From NCBI GenBank assembly GCA_947459185.1, contig CANHCU010000026.1, forward strand, positions 1 to 37,118: 37,118 nt of DNA. Reading direction: 5' to 3'. The notes under the pieces are model-generated. The model was given only the letters and a program-made list of their open reading frames with translations. It had not been told where the DNA came from and made no database searches. The translations under genes and the position numbers were made by a program. The first letter of the stretch is position 1, and each line of letters begins with the position of its first letter. Source of the stretch: Planctomycetaceae bacterium (lineage in GTDB: Bacteria; Planctomycetota; Planctomycetia; Pirellulales; UBA1268). Positions 6,741 to 15,998 of the stretch are shown here, piece after piece.

Positions 6741-9104
6741 GTGGAACGTCGCTACGCTCAGTTCATAGCCATTTCGCTGGCCATCGTGCTCGCCGGTCAG
6801 TTGCTGCAACTCTGGCTATTCCCCAAGCCGGTCCGCGACCGGCAGGCCGCCGAGATTGGTGAGGCAGCCGTTCTGAACCCGGCGGAAAACGCCGGCGAAG
6901 GATCTGCGAAGCCAGCCGCCGCTGCGGCCACGGCGAGTCGCGACGCGGATCTCCTGCCAGCGACGGGTGAGGACGTGTCCGCTGCGAAGCGGCAGCATTA
7001 CACGCTCGGCTCGCTCGACCCGAACGGTCCGGCAGGCATGCTCGTCACGCTCACCAGTCGCGGTGCGGCCGTGGAACGGATCGAACTGGCCAGCGAAAGC
7101 TTCCACGATCAAGACGATCGCTCCGGCTACATCGGCCATCTGGCGGTCGAGGCGGTCGATGGTGGCTGCCGCATCGGTGTCGTGGGCCCCGGCACGCCTG
7201 CCGAACGGGCAGGCCTTCGCCCCGGCGACATCATCACGCAGGTCGGCAGCACCGCCACGCCCAACCCCCGGGCGCTTTATGACACGCTCTCCGCCACCCA
7301 CCCCAGAAACTCCGTGGCCGTTGCGATCCGCCGCGACGGGCAGACGATCACCCGCGACGTCGCGTTGGAGCGACGGCCGCTGGAGGTGGTGCGGCCCGAG
7401 TATCGCACGCAGCCCGTCGTCGATGCCGAGGCCGAGCCGTGTGATCCGTTGTCTTTCCGGCTGTCGCTCGAAACCCGCGACGGCGGCAAGCGGACCGAGC
7501 CCTTGCTCGAGATCCCTGGGCAAGAACTCGCCGATCGCGATTGGCAGGCCGAGGCCGCCGCCGATGGCAGCATGGTGCGGTTTACCCGTCGCTTGCCAGG
7601 CGGGCTGACGGTTGCCAAGGAATACCGGCTCGTGGCATCTCCTCCCGACGACGGCGGCCGCGTCGGCGGAGCGAATGGCCCGGCTCAGCGGCTTGAACTC
7701 GTCGTCGAACTGACCGGTGGCGAACGGCCGACCCGCGTGGCCTATGCCCTCGACGGTCCCACCGGATTGCCGACGGAGGGCTGGTGGTATACCGCGCGGA
7801 TCGCCCGAGACTGGGGCACGCTCGCGGTTCGAGACGTGGCCATGCGGTTTGCCGGCGAGCAGAGCACACTGGTGAGCGGCCTCAAGATAGCCGACGGTGC
7901 GCTCGACCATCCGGCCTCGGCCGTCCGCGACGGCAAGCCGCTGTCGTTCGCCGGAGTCGATGCCCTCTATTTCGCTTCGGCGTTGATTCCCGCCACCACC
8001 GGTGCGGATGTCCCGGCCCTCGACGAGGTGCGGCCGCTCGTGGTGGGAGACATCCCGGCCGCGGCCCGCCGCAAGCTCGTCGATGTCACCAGCCGCCTCG
8101 TCTCGAAAGAGCTGTCGATCGATCCGGGGACGACGGTGGCCCACCGCTACGAGATCTTCGCCGGTCCCAAGAAGCCCGAACTCTTGGCGCGGTATGGCGC
8201 GAAGTCCGCAGGGATGGACGACCTCGTTTACTACGGCTGGTTCGGCTGGGTGGCCCGCCCGATGATCGCCGTACTCCACGCGCTCCATGCCGTGATCGGC
8301 AATTATGGTGTTGCGATCCTGCTGCTGACCGTGCTCGTCCGCGGGGCGATGTTTCCGGTCAGTCGGAAGCAGGCGCTCTCGTCGCAGAAGATGCAGGTGC
8401 TGCAGCCTGAGATGAAGGCGATCGCCGAGAAATATAAGAACGAGCCGGAGAAGCGGACGAAGGCGACCCAGGAACTTTGGCGGAAGCACGACTACAACCC
8501 GATGGGCGGCTGTCTGCTCGTCTTCATTCAGATCCCGATCTTCATGGGGCTTTACCGGTCGCTGGCCACCGACATCGAACTGCGGCAGGCGCCCCTCTTC
8601 AGTTCGGCGATCCGATGGTGCTCGAACCTCGCGGCCCCCGACATGTTCTACGACTGGTCGAAGATCCTGCCACCGTTCCTGTCGGCCCCGGAGGCCTGGC
8701 TCGGGCCCTTCCTCAACCTCTTTCCGTTGGTGACGATCGGGCTGTTCCTCTGGCAGCAGCAGCTCTTCATGCCGCCGGCGGTGGACGAACAGTCCAAGGT
8801 TCAGCAGCAGGTGATGAAGTACATGATGTTCTTCATGGCTCTGATGTTCTTCAAGGTGCCATGCGGGCTCTGCCTCTACTTCATTGCGTCCACGCTGTGG
8901 GGCATTGCGGAACGGCTCTGGCTGCCGCACACGCTGCCTGCCACGGCCGCTGCGGGCGTCGCCTCGAGCAACGGGGCGAGCGGCAACGGCAACGGCCGGG
9001 TGATCAACGTGCCGTTCGCCAAACTCGGCGGCAGCAAGGAGCCGGCCGCGCCGGCGAGCGACGCAGCCCGGCAGAAGCGGCAGTCGCGGAAGAAGCAGCG
9101 CTGA
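6741..9104 (+). CDS. yidC: membrane protein insertase YidC with an inserted PDZ domain
   Basis: YidC inserts and folds inner-membrane proteins, alone or with SecYEG. The 787-residue product has an N-terminal membrane anchor (AQFIAISLAIVLAGQLLQLWLF, about 6-27) and a large periplasmic domain (to about 490). The conserved 60-kDa inner-membrane-protein core (about 495-735) begins YYGWFGWVARPM and includes RKQALSSQKMQVLQPEMKAIAEKY and YNPMGGCLLVFIQIPIFMGLYRSL. The periplasmic part contains a PDZ-like segment at about 130-215 (GVVGPGTPAERAGLRPGDII), which makes the protein longer than the roughly 550 residues usual for proteobacterial YidC. The tail is basic (RQKRQSRKKQR), as expected for ribosome contact. 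GTG start at 6741. It heads a cluster with mnmE, a common bacterial arrangement. Confidence 0.95.
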   Translation: MERRYAQFIAISLAIVLAGQLLQLWLFPKPVRDRQAAEIGEAAVLNPAENAGEGSAKPAAAAATASRDADLLPATGEDVSAAKRQHYTLGSLDPNGPAGMLVTLTSRGAAVERIELASESFHDQDDRSGYIGHLAVEAVDGGCRIGVVGPGTPAERAGLRPGDIITQVGSTATPNPRALYDTLSATHPRNSVAVAIRRDGQTITRDVALERRPLEVVRPEYRTQPVVDAEAEPCDPLSFRLSLETRDGGKRTEPLLEIPGQELADRDWQAEAAADGSMVRFTRRLPGGLTVAKEYRLVASPPDDGGRVGGANGPAQRLELVVELTGGERPTRVAYALDGPTGLPTEGWWYTARIARDWGTLAVRDVAMRFAGEQSTLVSGLKIADGALDHPASAVRDGKPLSFAGVDALYFASALIPATTGADVPALDEVRPLVVGDIPAAARRKLVDVTSRLVSKELSIDPGTTVAHRYEIFAGPKKPELLARYGAKSAGMDDLVYYGWFGWVARPMIAVLHALHAVIGNYGVAILLLTVLVRGAMFPVSRKQALSSQKMQVLQPEMKAIAEKYKNEPEKRTKATQELWRKHDYNPMGGCLLVFIQIPIFMGLYRSLATDIELRQAPLFSSAIRWCSNLAAPDMFYDWSKILPPFLSAPEAWLGPFLNLFPLVTIGLFLWQQQLFMPPAVDEQSKVQQQVMKYMMFFMALMFFKVPCGLCLYFIASTLWGIAERLWLPHTLPATAAAGVASSNGASGNGNGRVINVPFAKLGGSKEPAAPASDAARQKRQSRKKQR

Positions 9105-9140
9105 TCACCCTCGTGAAAACGACGCAGCTGATTTCGACCC

Positions 9141-9752
9141 ATGATTCTTTCCGTCAGTATCGTCGCGTTGTGTGCTCTGTTTGTGCTCTGGCATGAGCCG
9201 TGGTTCACGCGGCGGCTGCAGCCGGGGGAGGCGGCCGCGCTGCTCGGCGGAAAGTACGACGACCTGAGCCCCGCCGAGCGGGAGCGGTTTCAGGCCTTCA
9301 TGAATGCCGACGACGGCCGGCCGTTTTACATGGTCAACCTGATGGAGTATCGGGAGCGGGCCGACTATCGCCCCGGAACGGCGCTCAACGGCTCGACACC
9401 CACAGGCCTCATCAGTGGTCGCGATGCGGGCTGGCTCTACTCGCGGGCCGTTCTGCCAGAACTGCTGAAGCGGGGCTGCTATCCCGTTTTCGTCGCCGGC
9501 AAGATCACGAACCTCCTCACCGCGGGCGGCGACACCGACTTCTTCGAGGATGTGGCGATCGTGCGGTATCGCAGCCGACGCGACATGCTCGCGATGGTGG
9601 CGAGCCCCGCCTTTCTTCACGCCGTGCCGCACAAGTGGGCGTCGCTTGAAAAGACGGTGGCCGTGCCGTGCCGGCGGCTCCTGCTCATCGATCCGGGCGT
9701 GCTCGTGCCGCTGGTGCTCCTGGCCTTCTGGCTGCTGTTGCGGCACGGATAA
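9141..9752 (+). CDS. membrane-anchored DUF1330-like (dimeric alpha/beta barrel) protein
   Basis: The function is unknown. The 203-residue product has a hydrophobic N-terminus (SVSIVALCALFVLW, about 4-17), a soluble middle and a C-terminal membrane segment (VLVPLVLLAFWLLL, about 185-199). The middle contains FYMVNLMEYRERADY and FFEDVAIVRYRSRRDMLAMVASPAFLHAVPHK, which resemble the two halves of DUF1330 / dimeric alpha-beta barrel domains (there typically MVNL... and ...RFPSREA...). It starts 36 bp after yidC and ends 3 bp before mnmE, so all three are probably co-transcribed. Family assignment is by eye and moderately sure; the membrane anchoring at both ends is unusual for that fold. Confidence 0.75.
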   Translation: MILSVSIVALCALFVLWHEPWFTRRLQPGEAAALLGGKYDDLSPAERERFQAFMNADDGRPFYMVNLMEYRERADYRPGTALNGSTPTGLISGRDAGWLYSRAVLPELLKRGCYPVFVAGKITNLLTAGGDTDFFEDVAIVRYRSRRDMLAMVASPAFLHAVPHKWASLEKTVAVPCRRLLLIDPGVLVPLVLLAFWLLLRHG

Positions 9753-9755
9753 CAG

Positions 9756-11189
9756 ATGTGGTCCGTTCGTGAACTGATCGTCGCGGCCGCCAGCGTGCGG
9801 GGCTCTGGTGCACGGGCCATCGTGCGGCTCTCGGGCGAAGGACTCGAACGACTCCTGAACGACCTGTTCGCGGCCACGGGGGGCGGGTTTGTCCGGCAGG
9901 GGGAACCGCCGCAGCTTGTGGCTGCCACGCTGGCTGCACGCGAACTGACGGCCGAGTGGGGCGAGTTGCCGGTCGAACTCATCCACTGGCCGGGGCCGCA
10001 GGGGCCGACTGGCGGGCCGCTGGCCGAGGTGCAACTGCCTGCGTCGGGGCCGCTCGTCGATGCGGTAGTGGCCGCGGCCTGTCGGCATGGCGCCCGGCTG
10101 GCCCGCGGTGGCGAATTCTCCCTGCGGGCGTTTCTCGCGGGCCGGCTCGATCTGCTGCAGGCCGAGGCGGTGCTGGCCGTGGTGGAGGCGAAGACGCCGG
10201 CGGAACTCTCTGCGGCGCTCGATTCGATGGCAGGCGGTGTGGGCCACACGTTGCACCGCCTGCGGGAGATGCTGCTCGACCTCACGGCCGACATCGAGGC
10301 GTCGATCGACTTCGCCGACGAACACACGCCCGACGCCGTGCCCGTGGCCGACGCCGCGGCCTGGGCGACGATCGAGGCGAGGCTCGCGGCGGCCGTCGAG
10401 CAACTCGATGCGGTCGCGGCCCGGCTCGCCAGCCGCGATTCCAGTGCGGTGGCCGATCTGCCCCGGGTGGTGCTCGTCGGGCCGCCCAACATCGGCAAGA
10501 GCAGCCTCTTCAACAGGCTCGTCGGACGGGATGCGGCCCTCGTGGCGGATGAGGTTGGCACCACGCGGGACTGGATCGCCGCCCGGCTCGACATCGACGC
10601 GACCGAGCCCGCCTGCCTGCTCGTTGACGTAGCAGGCATCGTTGCTGGTGTGGCTGATGACCTTGTCGGGACGGCTGCTCGTGGCCTGATCGAACGAGCG
10701 GCAGCAGAGCGGGCGAGGGCGGAGATTGCCCGCGCCGACGTCGTGGTGGTCTGCAGCGATGCAACGTCTTCCGTCGCAACAGCCCTGCCGCCATTCCCTT
10801 TAGCCTCGCCGCGGATCGACGTCTTCACGCGGTGCGATCTGGCCACGCCGTCCTCGTGTTTCGAATACGCATCGGTATTCGAAACGAGCAGCCACTCAGG
10901 CGCCGGCATCGCTGCGGTCCGGGCTGCGATTCTCGGTGCCGTGGCCAGCCTGCCCGGCGGCCGGTCGCCGGCGACGCTGCGAATGCGGGTAGGGGTGGCG
11001 GCTGCTCGGGAGGCGGTCGTGGCGGCATGCGCTGCGGCGGAGTCAACCCGCAGCGGCGGACCGCGTGACGAAGCGATCGTGGCCGGCCTGCTCCATCAGG
11101 CGGTATCCGCGGTCGGCGAGGTGACCGGTGTCGAGATCGGCACCGATCTGATCGACCGGATCTTTTCGCGGCACTGCATCGGCAAGTAG
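9756..11189 (+). CDS. mnmE: tRNA modification GTPase MnmE
   Basis: With MnmG, MnmE makes the 5-carboxymethylaminomethyl (or related) modification of wobble uridines. The 477-residue product has the N-terminal tetrahydrofolate-binding domain, a helical domain, an embedded G domain and the C-terminal CIGK motif with the essential cysteine (about residue 474, in IFSRHCIGK). G1 is GPPNIGKS (242-249) and GTTRD is present. G3 is DVAG (from D291) rather than the usual DTAG, and G4 is TRCD (358-361) rather than NKxD. Start is ATG at 9756, 3 bp after the preceding stop. Overall length and domain order are normal. Confidence 0.95.
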   Translation: MWSVRELIVAAASVRGSGARAIVRLSGEGLERLLNDLFAATGGGFVRQGEPPQLVAATLAARELTAEWGELPVELIHWPGPQGPTGGPLAEVQLPASGPLVDAVVAAACRHGARLARGGEFSLRAFLAGRLDLLQAEAVLAVVEAKTPAELSAALDSMAGGVGHTLHRLREMLLDLTADIEASIDFADEHTPDAVPVADAAAWATIEARLAAAVEQLDAVAARLASRDSSAVADLPRVVLVGPPNIGKSSLFNRLVGRDAALVADEVGTTRDWIAARLDIDATEPACLLVDVAGIVAGVADDLVGTAARGLIERAAAERARAEIARADVVVVCSDATSSVATALPPFPLASPRIDVFTRCDLATPSSCFEYASVFETSSHSGAGIAAVRAAILGAVASLPGGRSPATLRMRVGVAAAREAVVAACAAAESTRSGGPRDEAIVAGLLHQAVSAVGEVTGVEIGTDLIDRIFSRHCIGK

Positions 11190-11212
11190 GTGAGCCGTAT
11201 ACTACGCGGAGA

Positions 11213-11280
11213 ACCCTTGCTTGCGCTGCGGGCTTGGATAGAAGGTGGGTTTGGATGGAACGTGGGTTTGGATGGAAGGT
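11213..11280. repeat. dispersed motif (copy 2) followed by a 17-bp x3 tandem repeat
   Basis: ACCCTTGCTTGCGCTGCGGG with CTTGGAT (11213-11239) is the reverse complement of the motif at 1068-1095 (25 of 27 bases). It runs into three 17-bp units at 11230-11246, 11247-11263 and 11264-11280, type GGGTTTGGATGGAAGGT, differing at one to three positions. The 118-bp gap between mnmE and the aldehyde dehydrogenase gene is almost wholly this repeat. TATACT at 11198-11203 may be a -10 box. Confidence 0.8.
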
Positions 11281-11307
11281 GTTGTGTCGTCCTGTTGAAA
11301 GCCTCCA

Positions 11308-13038
11308 ATGCCTGAACCGATCGACTGTTTGAATACCACGTTGACGGCGCTCGCTGACGGCGCACGCCGGCATGCGGCCCGTGATGCCTCGGCCCGCGCG
11401 GCGCTGGCGGTCGCCTGCGCCGAGCGGGTGGCCGGCATGGCCGACGACTGGGCCCGCACGGCCGTCGCCATCAAGTTGGGCGGGCCAGCAGCCCTCGCCG
11501 AGGAGATCGCCACCGGGCCACTCGGCACGCTGCGGCTTTTGTTGCTCACGGCGTGGGCCCAGACCGAGATCGCAAAGAATGGGCTGCCGCAGCCCAGCCG
11601 GCCGCCGAGGCTCTCCCATGCAACGAACGAGGGCAATCAGCGACCGTCGGACCCAGCCTCGCTGGTCGAACTCGATGTCATGCCGGTAGGGACGCTGTTC
11701 GATCCGATGATCTTCCGCGGCCACCGGGCCACCGTGCGATGCGTCAATCCCGGCGGACTCCACGCCTTCGAGCGGAGCTGGCGGCGGGAGGCCGAGGAGA
11801 GGCCCAGGTCGGGAGGTGTGGCCGTCGTGCTCGGCGCGGGCAATGTCTCCGGCCTCGCTGCCGCCGACGTGATCTGCCAGATCTTCGAACACGGTCGCGC
11901 CGTCCTGCTCAAACTCCACCCGCTCCATGCGTCGCTCGAGCCGATACTCGGCAGGGCGCTCGAACCGCTCGTCGCGGCGGGACTGCTGGCGATCGTCACC
12001 GGCGGCGCGGAGACCGCGCAGGCCGCCGTCGCCGCGCCGCTCGTCACGCATGTGCACCTCACAGGCGGGCAGGGGGCTTTCGACGCACTTGTCTGGGGCG
12101 GCCGCGATCCACATGCAGCCGGGGCCGAGCCGCTGCTCGCAAAGCCGATCACCTGCGAACTGGGGAATGTCACGCCCTGGATCATCCTGCCGGGCCGCTA
12201 CACGCCGGCCCAACTCGCCTGTCAGGCCGACACCGTGGCGGCGTCGATCGCCAACAACACGTCGTTCAACTGCATCGCCACCAAGCTCGTCATCACCTGC
12301 CGTGCCTGGCCGCAGCGGGACGAATTCCTCGCGCTCGTGGGCCGGCGGCTCGCGAGCCTGCCCGCCCGCCAAGGCTGGTATCCCGGTGCAGCGACCGCCT
12401 GGGAGACGATTGCCGGTCGGCCGGCTCCGGCCGATGGCACGCTGCCGTGGGTGTTTCGCACGGGGCTCGACATCGAGCGGGATCGGGCCTGGGTCGCACG
12501 GGAATGGTTCGTGCCTGTCGCCGCGGAGACGGCAATCGCCGCCGATGACATCGAGGCCTTCTGCACGCGGGCGGGTGGCCTCGTGCATGGCCTGCCGGGT
12601 TCGCTGGCGGCAAGCGTGACGCTTCCTGCGACGCTTGCCACACGGGATCGGCAGCGGGCGGAACTACTCGTCGAGCATCTCGAATATGGTGTCGTGGCGG
12701 TCAACGGCTGGTCGGCGCTGGCCTATGCAATGGGGAACATCCCGTGGGGTGGGTTCCCTGGAGGCACGCTCGCCGCACCCGCAAGCGGCATCGGCCGCGT
12801 GCACGATCCGCTGCTGCTGCCGCTGGTGCACAACACGATCCTGCGGACACCGCTGGTGGTGTGGCCGACACCGCCGTGGTTTCCCTGGCACGCAGGCGGC
12901 GCGAAGCTCGCCCGTGGCCTCGTCGCTACGTACGCTTCGCTCGCCCGCGGCGGGCCGGGCCTCGGGCCCCTGATGCAGCTGACCCGGATGCTGCCGGACG
13001 TGCTCCTGTCGGCGGTTCGCCCGCCGGCTCGTCCGTGA
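11308..13038 (+). CDS. aldehyde dehydrogenase family protein
   Basis: This would be an NAD(P)-dependent aldehyde dehydrogenase; the substrate is not deducible. The 576-residue product has the ALDH nucleotide-binding features (VVLGAGNVSGLAAADVICQIFEHGRAVLLKLHP) and a glycine motif (HLTGGQGAFDALV). The general-base region is CELGNVTPWII (E284) and the nucleophile region is NTSFNCIATK (C322); the 38-residue spacing is close to the 34 of classic ALDHs. It is about 80 residues longer than typical members, mainly an extra N-terminal helical section (1-110). Start is ATG at 11308 with a weak ribosome site. The last 113 bp overlap the end of the convergent helicase gene. It does not look like LuxC or a CoA-acylating type, but those are hard to exclude. 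Confidence 0.85.
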   Translation: MPEPIDCLNTTLTALADGARRHAARDASARAALAVACAERVAGMADDWARTAVAIKLGGPAALAEEIATGPLGTLRLLLLTAWAQTEIAKNGLPQPSRPPRLSHATNEGNQRPSDPASLVELDVMPVGTLFDPMIFRGHRATVRCVNPGGLHAFERSWRREAEERPRSGGVAVVLGAGNVSGLAAADVICQIFEHGRAVLLKLHPLHASLEPILGRALEPLVAAGLLAIVTGGAETAQAAVAAPLVTHVHLTGGQGAFDALVWGGRDPHAAGAEPLLAKPITCELGNVTPWIILPGRYTPAQLACQADTVAASIANNTSFNCIATKLVITCRAWPQRDEFLALVGRRLASLPARQGWYPGAATAWETIAGRPAPADGTLPWVFRTGLDIERDRAWVAREWFVPVAAETAIAADDIEAFCTRAGGLVHGLPGSLAASVTLPATLATRDRQRAELLVEHLEYGVVAVNGWSALAYAMGNIPWGGFPGGTLAAPASGIGRVHDPLLLPLVHNTILRTPLVVWPTPPWFPWHAGGAKLARGLVATYASLARGGPGLGPLMQLTRMLPDVLLSAVRPPARP

Positions 13039-15043
13039 ACTTCTCCGCCTGGCCGGTGAGCTCATAGAGAAACCGACTCGGGCGGCAGGGCTTGCTCTTG
13101 CCCCACTTCATCCGCGTCAGGCAGAGGGAGAGGGCGAGTCGCTTCTTCGCGCGGGTGACGCCCACGTAGCAGAGACGCCGCTCCTCGTCGATCGCCTGCA
13201 GGCCATCGTTGAGCGAGCGGTGGTGCGGTAGCAGCCCTTCCTCCAGCCCTACCATCCAAACGCAGTCGAACTCCAGCCCCTTCGCCGCATGGAGGGTCAT
13301 CAGACGGAGTACGTTGCCCTTCGGCTTGTCGGAACGAAACCGCTCCGCTTCCGTGACATCAAGCACAAGGTCGTCGAGAAACCCGCGGACCATGCCTGCA
13401 AAATCGGGCCGCTTGGCTGCGGGGAGAGCCTTGCCAGACTTCTCGTGGTCGGCCAGCGCGTTGACCATCTGCTCCACGCAGTCCCACCGGGCCTCCTGCT
13501 CGGCAGGATCGTCCTCGTATTCCTTCTGGAGAAAGCCGCGATAGCCGATCAACTCCAGCAGCGTCCGCAGCGTCTCGCCCGCCCCTCGCGCGTCGGCGCC
13601 GTCCCGCAACGCGATCACCCGCTCGAGCGCCATCACGCCGGCGGTCGCCGCGGTCGAAAGTCGATGGGCATCGCGGGCGGCGAGGAGTTCCTTCCAGAGG
13701 CTGTGTCCCGCGGTGGTGCCTGCATTGCGAGCAGCCTGCACCGTCGTCCCGGAGAGGCCCCGCGGGGGCACGTTTGCGATCCGGGACAGGGCGAGGTCGT
13801 CGTCGGGATCGACGAGCACCCGCAACAGCGCCATCACATCCTTCACCTCACGACGGTCGAAGAAGGAGCGGCTGCCGATCAGTTCGTAAGGAATGCTTCG
13901 GCGGCGGAGTTCCTGTTCGAACACACGGGTCTGTTCGCCGGTGCGGAAGAGAATCACGGCCTCGGCCGGTGCGACCGAACCTTCCTTCAGCCGCGATTCG
14001 AGGTCGCTCACCACCCGCCGTGACTCGTCTATCTCGTCCTGGGCCTGCACGATCGCGGGCGGCGGGCCAGATGGTGCCTTGGAGATGAGCGTCTTGCCGT
14101 GCCGCCGCGAGTTGCGGGCGATCAGCGTGTTGGCGGCGTGGATGATCTCCGGCGTTGAACGGTAGTTTTCCTCGAGCCGCACGACCGTCGCCCCCGGCCA
14201 GCGGCGGGGGAATTCGAGGATGTGCGAGATCTCGGCGCCCCGCCAGGCATAGATCGACTGGTCGTCGTCGCCCACCACGCAGAGGCTGCGGTGGTCGCGG
14301 GCCAAGGCCGCCACGATCCGCTCCTGGATGCCGCTGGTGTCCTGGTATTCATCGACGAGGAGGTGGTCGAACCGCGTCGCCTCGGCCTGGCGGACTTCCT
14401 CATGCTCGGCGAAGAGGTCGTCCACCACGAGCAGCAGGTCGTCGAAGTCAACGGCGCCCGCCGTTCGCAGGGTCTGCTGGTAACGGCGGTATCCCGCGGC
14501 GGCAAGCTCCCAGGAATCTCCCGCATCGGCCGGGATCGCGTCGAAGGCGGCGTCGGGCCGCACTGCCGCGCTCTTCCAGCGGCTGATGCGGTCGAGCAGA
14601 TCGCCGGGGCGGAGCGTGGCCTCCGGCACCTTCAGCTCCTTGAGCACCTTCCGAGCGGCCGACTCCTGTTCGCCGCGGTCGATGATCGCAAACCGGCCGG
14701 GGAGGCCGACCCGCGCGGCGTGCCGCCGGAGGATGCGAACGCAGAGCGAGTGGATCGTGGAAATCTCCGGCTGCTCATCATTCTTCGTCTTGAGCAGCTT
14801 GCCGGCGCGGGCGAGCATCTCCTTCGCCGCCTTGTTGGTGAAGGTCACGGCGAGGATTCGCGATGGACGCGTACCGCGCCAGACAAGATGGGCGATTCGG
14901 GCGATGACGACGCGGGTCTTGCCGGTGCCCGCCCCGGCGAGCACCAGAAGCGGTCCCACCGGCGCCCAGACGGCCTCCGTCTGCGCCGGATTGAGGCCGG
15001 TCGAAGGTTTCTGGGAAGCGGCGGGAGTGTTGACTGGGTTCAT
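12926..15043 (-). CDS. UvrD/PcrA/Rep-type ATP-dependent DNA helicase
   Basis: This is a superfamily 1A 3'-5' helicase for repair or replication restart. The 705-residue product shows LNPAQTEAV (Q motif, 17-25), Walker A AGAGTGKT (36-43), motif Ia VTFTNKAAKEM, Walker B/II DEYQDT (from D231), motif III GDDDQSIYAWRGA, motif IV LEENYRS, motif V LMTLHAAKGLEFD and motif VI RRLCYVGVTRAKKRL. Length fits PcrA/UvrD. The C-terminal tail (about 35 residues, rich in A, G, P, R) is encoded antisense to the aldehyde dehydrogenase gene; it may be a by-product of the overlap. ATG start at 15043. Which of pcrA, uvrD or rep it is cannot be settled by eye. Confidence 0.94.
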   Translation of the reverse strand: MNPVNTPAASQKPSTGLNPAQTEAVWAPVGPLLVLAGAGTGKTRVVIARIAHLVWRGTRPSRILAVTFTNKAAKEMLARAGKLLKTKNDEQPEISTIHSLCVRILRRHAARVGLPGRFAIIDRGEQESAARKVLKELKVPEATLRPGDLLDRISRWKSAAVRPDAAFDAIPADAGDSWELAAAGYRRYQQTLRTAGAVDFDDLLLVVDDLFAEHEEVRQAEATRFDHLLVDEYQDTSGIQERIVAALARDHRSLCVVGDDDQSIYAWRGAEISHILEFPRRWPGATVVRLEENYRSTPEIIHAANTLIARNSRRHGKTLISKAPSGPPPAIVQAQDEIDESRRVVSDLESRLKEGSVAPAEAVILFRTGEQTRVFEQELRRRSIPYELIGSRSFFDRREVKDVMALLRVLVDPDDDLALSRIANVPPRGLSGTTVQAARNAGTTAGHSLWKELLAARDAHRLSTAATAGVMALERVIALRDGADARGAGETLRTLLELIGYRGFLQKEYEDDPAEQEARWDCVEQMVNALADHEKSGKALPAAKRPDFAGMVRGFLDDLVLDVTEAERFRSDKPKGNVLRLMTLHAAKGLEFDCVWMVGLEEGLLPHHRSLNDGLQAIDEERRLCYVGVTRAKKRLALSLCLTRMKWGKSKPCRPSRFLYELTGQAEKFTDEPAGEPPTGARPAASGSAASGARGPARRGRAKRT

Positions 15044-15179
15044 GGAACGGGGAATCTACCACATGCGGATCGAGTCCGGCTTGACGCTCCGCGGCGGGAA
15101 GTCTCTATTTCTCTGCTCGCGCTATGGCGGTTGCTCCCTCGGGTTGGGAGCCGACGCCGGTGGCCGTCAGGAGCACGCT

Positions 15180-15998
15180 GTGAAGAAATCATCGCACCGC
15201 CGTCGCAGAAGTCCCGGTATGACGCCGGATGCTGAGGGCCGCTCGCGGCTGGCCGCCGACGAATCGCGTCCGCTCGATGCCGACCGTGTCGACCTGGCGC
15301 TCGCGGAGGAGGAAGTTGGCGACAACGACCTCGCCGAGGCAACGCTGGCGATTGTCGATCGCATCCGTCCCTACTTCAGCACGATCCTTGCCGGGCTCGC
15401 CGCGGCGCTGGCCACCTTCGTGGCGTTTGGCTTTGTGCAGTCGCAGGCCGAGGCCACCCGCACGCAGAGCTGGGATGCCTGTCTGGCGGCGATATCCACG
15501 GGCGAAACAGACTCTTTCAATGAGGTGATCCGTCGCTATCCGGGTACCGATGCGGCCCGCTGGTCGGAACTGATGGTGGCCGACGCTGCGGCAGCGGAGG
15601 GCACCCAGTTGCTGTTCGTCGATCGGCAGCGGGCGGAGGGCCGCCTCCAGTCTGCCGTCGAAGCCTATTCGTCGCTGATGGCGGGCAGACCTCAGGGATT
15701 GCTCGGCGAACGGGTCGTCTTTGGATTGGCAAAAGCCCGTGAAAGCCTTGGCCAGCTGGCGGAGGCCCGCCGCGGCTACGAGGCAGTGGCGGCAGAGTTT
15801 CCGACCGACGCGCTCGCCCAGATCGCAGCCACCCGGGCCGCCGAAATCGGCCGCGAGTCGACCCGCCAGTGGTACGATTGGTTTGGAGCCCAGAAAATCA
15901 CGCCGCCGGCCAGTGCCACGAATGTCGCAAACCCAGCCAACGCCACACCATCCTCCGAGCCAGCCGCTGAGCCAGCCCAGCCCGCAGCCGGGCAATAG
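15180..15998 (+). CDS. membrane-anchored TPR-like (YfgM-type) protein
   Basis: The 272-residue product has a charged N-terminal section (about 1-60), one membrane segment (ILAGLAAALATFVAFGFV, about 65-82) and a helical outer part. That part contains tetratricopeptide-like helix pairs: FNEVIRRYPGTDAARWSELMVADAAAAEG, then AVEAYSSLMAG...GLAKARESLGQLAEARRGYEAVAAEFP. It resembles the YfgM/TPR_21 class of periplasmic chaperone-like proteins; partner unknown. The tail is Ala/Pro/Ser rich. GTG at 15180 is chosen because AGGAG lies at 15169-15173; ATG at 15219 is the alternative. It is divergent from the helicase gene and overlaps the start assigned to the next gene. Confidence 0.8.
   Translation: MKKSSHRRRRSPGMTPDAEGRSRLAADESRPLDADRVDLALAEEEVGDNDLAEATLAIVDRIRPYFSTILAGLAAALATFVAFGFVQSQAEATRTQSWDACLAAISTGETDSFNEVIRRYPGTDAARWSELMVADAAAAEGTQLLFVDRQRAEGRLQSAVEAYSSLMAGRPQGLLGERVVFGLAKARESLGQLAEARRGYEAVAAEFPTDALAQIAATRAAEIGRESTRQWYDWFGAQKITPPASATNVANPANATPSSEPAAEPAQPAAGQ

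Noticed and set aside
6816-8930. 700-codon open frame on the minus strand opposite yidC
   Set aside because: Antisense shadow of yidC with no start signal or recognisable domain.
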